A DNA stretch of 64,000 nucleotides from PALSA-129 sp963842505 (GTDB lineage Bacteria; Acidobacteriota; Terriglobia; Bryobacterales; Bryobacteraceae), in assembly GCA_963842505.1 (NCBI GenBank), contig CAWJGZ010000001.1:1984001-2048000 (forward strand), written 5' to 3'. Below, one piece after another: positions 54,491-62,100 of the stretch; the first letter of the stretch is position 1, and each line of letters starts with the position of its first letter. The position numbers and the translations under genes were made by a program. The notes beneath the pieces are model-generated. The model was not told where the DNA came from. It made no database searches and was given only the letters and a program-made list of their open reading frames with translations.

Positions 54491-54698
54491 GGCAGGAACT
54501 CCTCTCGCGCCCCCGGATTCATTCGAGGACTACAGATCCGAATATCACAAACAGCGGATCGAATCAAGGCATATCGGCATGTGCAACTCCCGCTGGCGGC
54601 TCGCTGGCTGGCAAGACCTTACCGGAAAACGTCCAGCGGGCGGGCCGGCGTCCGGTTTCGCACAGGCGCCGGGGCTGCCTCGCAACGATGATTGGGCC
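54491..54698 (-). other. 208-base gap between the OmpA and M14 genes
   Basis: The two genes run in the same direction. The OmpA promoter should lie here, but I see no convincing -35/-10 pair and no strong hairpin. No small gene has support. Confidence 0.4.
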
Positions 54699-57600
54699 TC
54701 AGTTTCCGCCCCGCCGTCCGCCTCTCGCCCCGCCGCCGGGCGCGGCTTGCACCCCCGCCGCCAGGTGATCGAAATTCATCATGGCGTTGAACAGCAGAAA
54801 GTAGCTGCCCTGTGTTTCGTTGCGCCACATGGGGTTGTTGGCGAACATTACCACGTGGCCCTTGCCGCGGGGAACGTCAATCACCGCAACCTGGTTGGCC
54901 AGCGCGGATCCCCCCGCCATCATGCCGGAAACCAGCAGGTCGTTTTCCGCCGCAAAGCGCAGCACCACGCGCGGCCGCATCTCGGGCGGCTGCTGAGCGG
55001 CGCCGCGTCCGCCTCGTCCGCCTGCGCCCGCGGCATCTTCCGAAGCCGGCTCCTCGCCGGGTTGCGTGGGCGTGTTCATGGAAAGCGGACGGCCCTGCGG
55101 TGTATCGGGCTCGCCCATGGTGCCGCGGCCGCTCGGACGGTTGGGTCCGGTGGCTCCGCCGCCAAAGCCGGTAGGCTGGCCTTCCTGCGGCACTTCGGCT
55201 GCTGCCGCGGCGCCCGCGCCGCGTCCGCCGCCCGCCGCCGCAGCCCCGCCGCCGCGTCCGCCGCGTCCGCCCGCGCCACCGCCGGTTGACAGCACCGGCG
55301 CCTGGTTGAAGTAGACCGCCAGCCGGTCGCCGTAGCCATACGCGATGGGGCTGCGTTTATCGGCCACGGTCGCATTGACCACGCTGCCGCGCGCATGCAA
55401 ATCGGGCGCGCTCTGAATGGTGACGCCCTCCGCCAGGCCGTAATCGATGGGGATCGACGCATTCCCCGTAATGGTCACGAACAAGCCGCCGGCATCGATA
55501 AACTTGCCGATCTTGTTGATGCCCTCCAGACCCATGCCGCCGCGCATATCGTCCGTAGTGTCGGGAGCGTCACCCAGATTCGGAGTGATGTCGCTCTTCT
55601 TGAAGGGAACCGGTTCGCCGTTAGCCGGCGTGCCGTTCACGATGCGCTGCGCCGTTCCGCCCACCGGGCCGAACACGATCACATCGTACCTGGCGCGCAG
55701 ATCCGGAATGTCTTTGAGCTTGATGTCGGAGATGTAATCGTAGGGAATCTTGAGTTGATCGAAGGCCACGCGGTACCAGCCTTCATTCTGTGTGCTGGTC
55801 CAGGTGTGCACGAAGGCGATGCGCGGCGCAGCCAGTTCGTGCATCGCGACCGCCGGAAGCGCTGCCGCGGCGTACGTCATGATACCCAGCGAGGAAGCCG
55901 CCGCATCCAGCCGCGCCCGCAGATCGGGCGGGTTGCCTTCCGTCCGGATGATAAAGGATCCGGCGTTGAAATCGCGGTTCTCGGCCTTGAAACCATCTTC
56001 GGCGGCGAACATTTTCACGTCTTTCAGTTGGAAACGAAACGTGGCCAGAACGTTGTCGGCGTTGTGATTGATCAGGTACGCGGCGGGCGTCGAGGCGCCC
56101 GAGACTCCGCCCTGTGGTTTGGCGTCGGTGGCCAGCAGGGTCATCGGCAGCTTCAGGATGTCCGGCTGGGTCACGCGGATGGTGGTGACATTCACCAGCG
56201 GCCCCATCGTCCAGCCGGTGTCGTCGTATGGCGGCGGGTCGCTGATGTTGTAGTAAGCCGTGTCCAGCAGCATGTCGGCTATGCGGCTGTAAGGCTGATC
56301 CATGCGGATCACGTAGCTGCCCGCCGCCAGTTTTTCCTTGCGTGTGGGCGTAATGGCGACTTCCGTATCGGCGTTCAGGCGATTGACCTCCACGCCTTGC
56401 AGCCGCAGCAGGTTGATCAGCGCGGCGGATTGCCCCGGACGCGGATCGTTGCCCGGCACCACCCACGCCGCCGGTCCTTCGGCCGCGGCTTTCTCGACGC
56501 TGCGGCGGCTCTTCAGGTAAAAGTTATCCAGGTACTGCTTGCGGTTGTTGGCCACGCTGTTCATGGAGAACAGCACACCGCTCTGTTGCAGATTGATGTT
56601 GTCGCGGATCGACCAGTTGACGCGCGAAGTCGGCGGGTTGGGCCGGAACCACGTGCGGCCGGTCGAATTGGCGGGCACCGTGCGAACGCCGGTGTCGGCC
56701 CCGTTGCCGCCGAAGGTTTCATAAAAGCGCCCGATGGAATTGTGGCCGTTGGCCACGTAGAACATGTAATTGGGCGCCCAGCCATCGTAGTAGCCATGCG
56801 TCCAGACGCCCGGCACGCCTCGCTTGGTGAACTCCTCGATGTCCGCGTAGGCCATCTTCTGCCACTCGTCGATGGTCAGCGGGTCGAGCCATGCATTGTA
56901 CGGGCCCATTCCGGTCGAGACATAGAGGAACGGCACCGATTCATGCAGATCGTGCAGCACGGTGGGGTGGTAGTCGAGGAAAGCTCCCATCATGGCGCGG
57001 CTAAGCTCGAGCGCCATGCCGATGCCGTCGCGGTTGTTGTCGTGCTGGACGTACTTGCCCCAGTAGACCAGGTTGGGCGCCGGCTTGTTGGGGAAGGCCT
57101 TGCGATAGTTGTAAATATCCACTTCGGCGTCGCGCCCGTCGGCTTCCGTACACGGCGTGATCAGCGCGATGGAGTTTTTCCGGATGTTTTGAATCAGCGG
57201 CGATTCTTCCACCGTCAGCCGGTACGCCAACTCCATCAGCATCTCCGGCGAACCGGTTTCCGGCGAGTGGATGCTGCCCGATGCCCAGTAAAAGGGCAGC
57301 GCTTCGGAAGCCAGCGCGTCAGCCTCCTGCGGCGTGATCTTGCGCGGGTCCGCGAGGCGCGCGGTGAGCTGCTTGAAGTGGTCCAGGCGGGCGATGTTGG
57401 CTTCGTCTGAGATAGCCACCAGCAGGATTTCGCGGCCCTCTTCGGAATGGCCGATGACAAAGACCTTGACGCGCTTCGACGCCTTTTCCAGCTCCCGCAT
57501 GTAGCGGTAAATGTCCTTGGTATACGTCAGTTTGTTGGGCGTTCCAATGGGGTAGCCCAGCACTTTCTCCGGGGTGGGGACGGTATCGGAAGCCGGCAGA

Positions 57601-57740
57601 TGGTCCACCAGCTCTGTCAGGAAATATTTTTCGGTGGTGTACTGCAGGATCTTGGCGGTGTATCCTTCGTCGTTCTTCTGTGCGGGCGGCGCCGCCCAGA
57701 CGCTCAGGGCGAAAAGCAGGCAGATGGCAGTCTTGCGCAT
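54699..57740 (-). CDS. Very large M14-family zinc carboxypeptidase, exported
   Basis: This 1013-residue precursor has a signal peptide (MRKTAICLLFALSVWAAP) and an M14-type zinc peptidase domain in the first 350 residues. The zinc ligands are His158 and Glu161 (in GSIHSPETGS) and His266 (in DLHESVP). M14 enzymes cut C-terminal or cell-wall peptide bonds. The middle holds a further domain with FAAEDGFKAENRDFNAGSFIIRTEG and VGGTAQRIVNGT, of glutamine-amidotransferase-like pattern. Residues about 810-930 are Gly/Arg/Ala-rich and low-complexity. The last 80 residues again look globular. Related proteins in Acidobacteriota have this layout. Start ATG 57740 has GGCGGG upstream. Confidence 0.85.
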   Translation of the reverse strand: MRKTAICLLFALSVWAAPPAQKNDEGYTAKILQYTTEKYFLTELVDHLPASDTVPTPEKVLGYPIGTPNKLTYTKDIYRYMRELEKASKRVKVFVIGHSEEGREILLVAISDEANIARLDHFKQLTARLADPRKITPQEADALASEALPFYWASGSIHSPETGSPEMLMELAYRLTVEESPLIQNIRKNSIALITPCTEADGRDAEVDIYNYRKAFPNKPAPNLVYWGKYVQHDNNRDGIGMALELSRAMMGAFLDYHPTVLHDLHESVPFLYVSTGMGPYNAWLDPLTIDEWQKMAYADIEEFTKRGVPGVWTHGYYDGWAPNYMFYVANGHNSIGRFYETFGGNGADTGVRTVPANSTGRTWFRPNPPTSRVNWSIRDNINLQQSGVLFSMNSVANNRKQYLDNFYLKSRRSVEKAAAEGPAAWVVPGNDPRPGQSAALINLLRLQGVEVNRLNADTEVAITPTRKEKLAAGSYVIRMDQPYSRIADMLLDTAYYNISDPPPYDDTGWTMGPLVNVTTIRVTQPDILKLPMTLLATDAKPQGGVSGASTPAAYLINHNADNVLATFRFQLKDVKMFAAEDGFKAENRDFNAGSFIIRTEGNPPDLRARLDAAASSLGIMTYAAAALPAVAMHELAAPRIAFVHTWTSTQNEGWYRVAFDQLKIPYDYISDIKLKDIPDLRARYDVIVFGPVGGTAQRIVNGTPANGEPVPFKKSDITPNLGDAPDTTDDMRGGMGLEGINKIGKFIDAGGLFVTITGNASIPIDYGLAEGVTIQSAPDLHARGSVVNATVADKRSPIAYGYGDRLAVYFNQAPVLSTGGGAGGRGGRGGGAAAAGGGRGAGAAAAAEVPQEGQPTGFGGGATGPNRPSGRGTMGEPDTPQGRPLSMNTPTQPGEEPASEDAAGAGGRGGRGAAQQPPEMRPRVVLRFAAENDLLVSGMMAGGSALANQVAVIDVPRGKGHVVMFANNPMWRNETQGSYFLLFNAMMNFDHLAAGVQAAPGGGARGGRRGGN

Positions 57741-57780
57741 GATCCCGCCATCATATCGAAGTTCCGGTAACCTGCCAATG

Positions 57781-58335
57781 TTATTGCGGCAGCTTTCGAT
57801 GCACGCGCATGGCCTGAGCCATGTGCCGCCTCTCATGCGCGGCCACTTGTGCGAACATCATGCCCAGGCTCATTTTCAGGAAGCGCGAAATCGGCGTCGC
57901 CACTTTCACGCGGCGCAGATCCAGGCCCTCGGCGCGCTCCAGTTGCAGCGTAAGCTGGTCCTGCACGTGGAGAAATGTCGGCAGCACGGCCGTTAGCGGT
58001 TGGCCGTGCAGCGGGACAAAATGCTCCGGGGCGGGCATCTGGTCGCGCACCGGCGGCGAAGTTTGATCGACGATGAAGCGGTCGATGGCTCCGTATTCGA
58101 ACGGTCCCCGGCCGGTGATGCCGCGCTCCCGGCCCCGGCCGATGGCTCTCTCGATCGCGACAATTTCCCATTGCCCCACCATCGTCAGGTGTGCCAGGCA
58201 CTCTTCAATCGACCAGGCAGCCGGGTCTGGACGCCAGTTGAAGCGCGCTTCGTCGAGGCCGGCGGTGAGTTCCCTGGCTTGCTGCCTGATGCTTTCGAAC
58301 TGCTGGCGATAGAGTTCCAATTCGGGGACGGTCAC
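57781..58335 (-). CDS. DinB/YfiT-type metal-binding four-helix protein
   Basis: This 184-residue cytoplasmic protein of the DinB superfamily has an Nterm helix FESIRQQARELTAGLDEARFNWRPDPAAWSIEECLAHL (metal His in LAHL) and the C-terminal HERRHMAQ pair (two further His). The three His form the usual divalent metal site. Members include thiol-dependent transferases (bacillithiol, mycothiol S-transferases), but most are unassigned. The TPAPEHFVPLHGQP loop lies between. No conserved partner. Confidence 0.82.
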   Translation of the reverse strand: MTVPELELYRQQFESIRQQARELTAGLDEARFNWRPDPAAWSIEECLAHLTMVGQWEIVAIERAIGRGRERGITGRGPFEYGAIDRFIVDQTSPPVRDQMPAPEHFVPLHGQPLTAVLPTFLHVQDQLTLQLERAEGLDLRRVKVATPISRFLKMSLGMMFAQVAAHERRHMAQAMRVHRKLPQ

Positions 58336-58366
58336 TCTCGGGATTATAGCGAACAGGCGGCGGCCA

Positions 58367-58954
58367 TCAGTGTGCGTGCATCGCCAAAGCCTCCGGCTTC
58401 GCGAAGCGGAAATCGACGGAGAGCAGATCTCTCACCGAATAGGCCGGCTTTCCAACGCCGTCCGCCGCATGTCTGGTGGTGTTGGCGAAGATATGGTAGA
58501 GCTCATGCGCCAGCACACGGCCGAGGGCGCGCCCCAGGGCGCCGTCGCGATCCCCGCTCGGCAGAGTGAGCAGTCGTGCTCCCAGGAACGCGCGCAAGCC
58601 GCCGCAATCCAGATCGGTAAACGGAAGAATCACGCCGTTGCTGATGTGAGTCCAGCCGAGCGCGCCCGGGTTGGTGCTATGCGGCGGCAGGCCGGTGGCA
58701 TCACATCGGCCCTTAAAACTCACCACCGCCAATTCGTCGGGGGCTTCGGTGCTGCTGCCGGCGAGCGGACGCCAATCGAACTGCAAACCGATCGGAGTCA
58801 TAATGGTGCCCAGTTCGTCCCGCAACGAATGCACCACCGCCGCCGGGGGCGTCTGATCGAACTGGACGTAGAGCGTCACGTGAGCCGCCGGAGGCGGTTC
58901 CGCGGCCCACCCCGCCTGCATCGCCAGGGCAAGCAGGAGCAGCAGCTCTCTCAT
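58367..58954 (-). CDS. Exported HExxH metalloprotease-like protein
   Basis: This 195-residue protein has a signal peptide (ending at AGWAAE) and a small domain with the zinc-type motif LAHELYHIFANTTRHAADG. HELYH gives two His and Glu, and the downstream His in TRHAADG may be a third ligand. Upstream, DRDGALGRALGRVLAHE resembles the active-site helix of small M10- or M43-like zinc peptidases. The rest is not assigned. The ATG at 58954 is supported by the signal peptide. It follows a CxxCH-type protein gene by 28 bases, in the same direction. Confidence 0.75.
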   Translation of the reverse strand: MRELLLLLALAMQAGWAAEPPPAAHVTLYVQFDQTPPAAVVHSLRDELGTIMTPIGLQFDWRPLAGSSTEAPDELAVVSFKGRCDATGLPPHSTNPGALGWTHISNGVILPFTDLDCGGLRAFLGARLLTLPSGDRDGALGRALGRVLAHELYHIFANTTRHAADGVGKPAYSVRDLLSVDFRFAKPEALAMHAH

Positions 58955-58982
58955 GATCGGGCCTCCATTCCGACGGGACGGA

Positions 58983-59597
58983 TTACCGGTCGGATCCCTG
59001 GCCCGCCGGGCGGTGTCGATCGACCACCAGCTCCGGATGTTCGCGGACCAGCGTTTGAGCCGTGTGGCAGGCGAAGCAGATTGGTTTGGCGGCCGCCAGC
59101 GTTTCAGGCAACCTGTCGGCCGGAATCCGCTTCCACTCCACGGAAATTCCATCGGCCAGCAGCAGGGCCGGTTTGCCCCCGGCCGGCGGGATCTCGCCGA
59201 TCGGCCGGCCGCAGGAAGCGCACGACTTGCCGGCGTACCAGTCCACCAGAATGCGGTGAATCAGGCAGCCTTCAGGCGAAGCTTCGATTTGGGAAAGGCA
59301 CTCTTGTCCGCAGCCGGCCATCTCCGGCCAGCGGGAACATGCGGAAAGCTGCAAGTGCGGCGCGTGAGCCAGGCCGCTCCAGGCGGCATGGCGGCTATCG
59401 ACCGTAACGCCGGCCGGCCGGTGGTTTTCGGGGCACGTGATCACCCGGTCGCCCAGGTATTTCCACCAGACGGCGATCAGGCGGAAAGCCGCCCACGCCG
59501 CCATTAGGGCCACGATCACCAAGCCGATAACGATGGTCGCCGGCACGAAATGCCTAGAGCAACGGGCGGGCCGTTGCTTGCGGAGTGCTCCGCCCAT
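58983..59597 (-). CDS. Membrane-anchored small protein with CxxCH motif
   Basis: This 204-residue protein has a membrane segment near the N-terminus (ATIVIGLVIVALMAAWAAFRLIAVWW) and many cysteines: CPENH, CSRW, CGQEC, CLIH, CASCG and CFACH near residue 180. CFACH is a c-type haem attachment motif (CxxCH). Only one such motif exists, and the other Cys pairs look like zinc or disulfide sites. An unusual mono-haem protein or a Cys-rich redox protein are both possible. The ATG at 59597 starts MGGALRKQ. The next gene (HExxH) begins 28 bases on in the same direction. Confidence 0.65.
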   Translation of the reverse strand: MGGALRKQRPARCSRHFVPATIVIGLVIVALMAAWAAFRLIAVWWKYLGDRVITCPENHRPAGVTVDSRHAAWSGLAHAPHLQLSACSRWPEMAGCGQECLSQIEASPEGCLIHRILVDWYAGKSCASCGRPIGEIPPAGGKPALLLADGISVEWKRIPADRLPETLAAAKPICFACHTAQTLVREHPELVVDRHRPAGQGSDR

Positions 59598-59679
59598 AGC
59601 TAACTCTCTGATTTCAGGCGGCGGCGTCCATTGGCCCCGGGGCAGGTGGCGGGGTAAGCTGGGGACATACCCACAGGCA

Positions 59680-60258
59680 ATGGGTGCTATGACCCGAATC
59701 GGCAATGAGCGCGCGCTGCGGCTGGGGTTGGCCCTGGTGTTGGCCGCCGGGGTTTCGGCTTTCGACTTCTATTCGTCGGTGCGGCAGAAGTTCGATCTGA
59801 TCTCGAGCGACCGTCTGCCGGCCGGCTCTCGCGTTCAGTTGAGCCCGGCTGAGCTGAACGCCTACGCCCAGCACGAAGTGCCGCCGGGCGTCCGCAATCC
59901 CAAACTCCAACTGGCTGCAAGCGGCGAGGCGACCGGCAGCGCCATGGTCGATTTCGGCAAGCTGCGCCGCGCTCAGGGCGACCAACCCGGCTGGCTGATG
60001 TCCAAACTCCTCGATGGCGAACGTCCTGTCAGTGTCACCGTGCGCATCCAGTCATCGGGGGGAACCGCCAAAGTGGACGTCCTGCGCGTGGACGTGTCGG
60101 GTATCGAGATCGATGGCAAAGTACTCGACTTTCTCATTGAGAACGTCTTATTGCCGCTCTACCCGAATGCCATGGTGGGCCGGACTTTCGATCTGAGCCA
60201 TCGCATCGACCGGTTGGAAGTGGGCCCGGCCGGCGTATCCGTGGTGATCGGCCGATAG
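59680..60258 (+). CDS. Exported protein of unknown function
   Basis: This protein of about 192 residues has a hydrophobic N-terminal segment (LRLGLALVLAAGVSAF) and a domain with RQKFDLISSDRLPAGSRVQLSPAELNAYAQHEVPPGVRNPKLQL. Strands VDVLRVDVSGIEIDGKVLDFLIEN follow, with ending VSVVIGR. It resembles DUF2993-like or BPI-type bacterial lipid-binding barrels in pattern, but I do not make that call. ATG codons at 59680 and 59689 are both possible. Confidence 0.65.
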   Translation: MGAMTRIGNERALRLGLALVLAAGVSAFDFYSSVRQKFDLISSDRLPAGSRVQLSPAELNAYAQHEVPPGVRNPKLQLAASGEATGSAMVDFGKLRRAQGDQPGWLMSKLLDGERPVSVTVRIQSSGGTAKVDVLRVDVSGIEIDGKVLDFLIENVLLPLYPNAMVGRTFDLSHRIDRLEVGPAGVSVVIGR

Positions 60259-60355
60259 CGTCAGGGCTGCGCGGCTCTGATCCGAGCCGCGAACGTGAGA
60301 GAGCGGTTGCCTGCCGGTGCAACGACTTTCAGCGGTCAGAGCGCTTGGCTGCGCC

Positions 60356-61516
60356 TCATTTCCACGAAATGCTCTCGCCGCCCAGCAGCACCACGTCGAA
60401 GATCGCCGCGCTCGTGTGATTGAATTCCACCGGCGTCAGTTTGCCGTTGTACGGTTTCAAAACGACCAGGTTTGGCATATCCGCCGGAGTGGGAAAACCG
60501 CCGCCCGCCAGAATCGCCATTCGCACGGAACTTCCCAGGTTCAGCCTCACATCGTTGCCGTTCACCGTGGCATGCAGGAACGGGTTCACTGCCACCTGCC
60601 GGGGGATCACCACGCACATCGTGCTCCCGGACTTGTCGCACGTGGCGTTATCTGCCCTCATGGCCTCCGTCAGGCGATCCAACTCGGCGGGTGTGGCGCC
60701 GGCGACCACGATTTCCGTGATGCCGTTATCCGCCGGGTCGGTCTTGTAGAACATCCGGTAGTAGCCTGCCTGCGCCGGAAACTGGAACCAGTTGGTTGCC
60801 GGCTTGTCCTCCGGTTCCTTCTTGCCGGCTATGGTGCGCTCGGCTCCCAGCGGTGTGATGGTGGAACCGGAGCCATCCGGTTTCAGCCGGAAGGCATACC
60901 ACGCCGTTTCGTAACCGATCAGGTTCGGCGAAGCCTTCACGCCAACTTCCAAGCGGGCGCCGCTGCCGGTGACGCTGGTGGTCTCCAGAACGGGCGCATC
61001 GGACGCCGTGCCTTCCTTCAGCACCGGGCTCACCACCTGTAGCTCGTTTTGCGGCCCCAGGTCGATATAACCCTTCGAGACATTGTCGGCATGCAACAGG
61101 CGGTACGCCCTGGAAGGATCGAACGGCAGCGACTCCAGAATGCGCATCGCCAGGTTCAGACCCGTGTGGGGCGCCAGGCAGCCCTCCGCTTCGGCCCTGG
61201 TGGTCCATTCAGCCAGCCATCCAACCGGCTGCTTCAGCAGGTTGTCGCGCAGGACGGTGAGCTGCACCTTGTTCTTCCTGCGCGGCAGCACCGTGATGGC
61301 ATTCGAGTCCGGCGCGCAGGCCGGCCGCCACTGAAGCACGGCCGCGGTCAGCCTGGCTTGTGCAAGATCGGGCTGTATAACTCCGGGTGGAATCAGGACG
61401 CGCCCTTGCGGAACCAGCCGGTAGGTGAGCGGCTTTTTCGCGGCGCAGCCCGTGAAGCAAAGAATGCCCGCCAGGTTCAATAGCGGCAGAAGCCAGGAGC
61501 GGCGTGCACCATTCAT
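60356..61516 (-). CDS. Exported lipoprotein of unknown function
   Basis: This 386-residue protein has a signal peptide with lipobox FTGC (near residue 24), a Cys-containing body and repeats of the pattern 'LTVLRDNLLKQPVGWLAEWTTRAEAEGCLAPHTGLNLAMRILESLPFDP'. FHTSAAIFDVVLLGG-like strands come at the end. No known family is recognised. The start codon is directly preceded by the palindrome GCTAAAAATTTAGC (61517-61530) and has no Shine-Dalgarno, so a leaderless start or operator control is possible. The gene is divergent from the REP-like motif at 61544. Confidence 0.68.
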   Translation of the reverse strand: MNGARRSWLLPLLNLAGILCFTGCAAKKPLTYRLVPQGRVLIPPGVIQPDLAQARLTAAVLQWRPACAPDSNAITVLPRRKNKVQLTVLRDNLLKQPVGWLAEWTTRAEAEGCLAPHTGLNLAMRILESLPFDPSRAYRLLHADNVSKGYIDLGPQNELQVVSPVLKEGTASDAPVLETTSVTGSGARLEVGVKASPNLIGYETAWYAFRLKPDGSGSTITPLGAERTIAGKKEPEDKPATNWFQFPAQAGYYRMFYKTDPADNGITEIVVAGATPAELDRLTEAMRADNATCDKSGSTMCVVIPRQVAVNPFLHATVNGNDVRLNLGSSVRMAILAGGGFPTPADMPNLVVLKPYNGKLTPVEFNHTSAAIFDVVLLGGESISWK

Positions 61517-61530
61517 GCTAAAAATTTAGC
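61517..61530 (-). promoter_or_regulatory. 14-bp palindrome abutting the start codon of the 60356 gene
   Basis: GCTAAA-AA-TTTAGC is a perfect palindrome ending exactly at the ATG of the lipoprotein gene. It could be an operator or an AT-rich start region. No Shine-Dalgarno is seen. Confidence 0.35.
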
Positions 61531-61543
61531 ACAAAACGGGTCG

Positions 61544-61563
61544 GACAGGCCTCCTGGCCTGTC
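61544..61563 (+). repeat. REP-like hairpin, second copy
   Basis: GACAGGCC (61544-61551) and GGCCTGTC (61556-61563) flank TCCT, identical to the copy at 46974-46993. It lies between the lipoprotein start and a short minus-strand ORF remnant. Confidence 0.7.
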
Positions 61564-61613
61564 ACAGCCGGGTCACCGGCCCGGCCCAGGCGACCAGCCG
61601 TTGCGCCGCCGAC

Positions 61614-61766
61614 TCAACGCTCATGCAATTCCTCGCGGCTCCAATGGATCACGCCGCGGATGTGGCGATCTGGCGCGCGCCGGATGCGATCGAGAAACCG
61701 CCGTTTGGCCTTCTCAGAATCTGGATCTCGATCCATCATTTGGCGAAGGGCTTCGGCCAGGGTCAA
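61614..61766 (-). CDS. Short ORF resembling an antitoxin C-terminus, possibly truncated
   Basis: This small minus-strand ORF of about 50 residues can start at TTG 61766, right where the MITE-like repeat begins. It reads LAEALRQMMDRDPDSEKAK, then RRFLDRIRRAPDRHIRG, then VIHWSREELHER and a stop. The charged, helical end and WSREELHER-type tail are like those of small antitoxins. An overlapping ATG (61623) opens a 20-codon frame that ends before the REP-like motif, as a lost toxin might. I do not recognise a specific family. It may be a decayed toxin-antitoxin pair cut by repeat insertion. Confidence 0.4.
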   Translation of the reverse strand: MTLAEALRQMMDRDPDSEKAKRRFLDRIRRAPDRHIRGVIHWSREELHER

Positions 61767-61787
61767 TACTGTTCAGTTAAGTGGGAC
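61764..61787 (+). repeat. Left fragment of MITE-like repeat, second copy
   Basis: These 24 bases (CAATACTGTTCAG onward to GTGGGAC) match 4481-4504 of the intact copy exactly. The sequence then breaks at the IS left end (61788) and resumes at 63258, which shows that the IS inserted within the repeat. Confidence 0.85.
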
Positions 61788-61894
61788 ATCCATGATAAGG
61801 GCTTGTCAAGTGCAAACAGAACTTTCCCTGCACTTGGAAGAGAATCCTGAAGCACCACAGTCCATCCTGCGAATTGCCCGGCGATCTTCGGTTG

Positions 61895-62082
61895 GCGATC
61901 CGTTGCGAGTTGGGCCAACGCAGCAGCGTGACCAGACATCCATTTGCGGGAACAGCTCGGGGCCGTCCTCGATGATTGAGTTTGGGTGAACCGGCCGGCC
62001 CAGAAACAGACCCTAGGCCACATGGGGAGGGAAGCCCTCCTTGGTGCAGTCCCACTTACGCCGGGAACGGCCGGTGGATCGC
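61895..62082 (-). ncRNA. Candidate bridge/seekRNA of the IS1111-type element
   Basis: On the transposase strand, just past the stop codon, an outer stem pairs 62082-62076 with 61901-61895 (7 bp). An inner 8-bp stem pairs 62075-62068 with 61997-61990. The inner loop holds TAAGTGGGAC (62058-62049), identical to the left target. A 6-bp hairpin (62040-62035 with 62031-62026) follows, then TGGCCT (62020-62015), complementary to the right target. The second domain holds CAAAC (61984-61980), identical to the element's right end, and ATGGATGT (61943-61936), complementary to core plus left end. The order target-left, target-right, donor-left, donor-right is that of known bridge RNAs. Confidence 0.65.
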
Positions 62083-62100
62083 TGACCCATGGTGGTTTTC

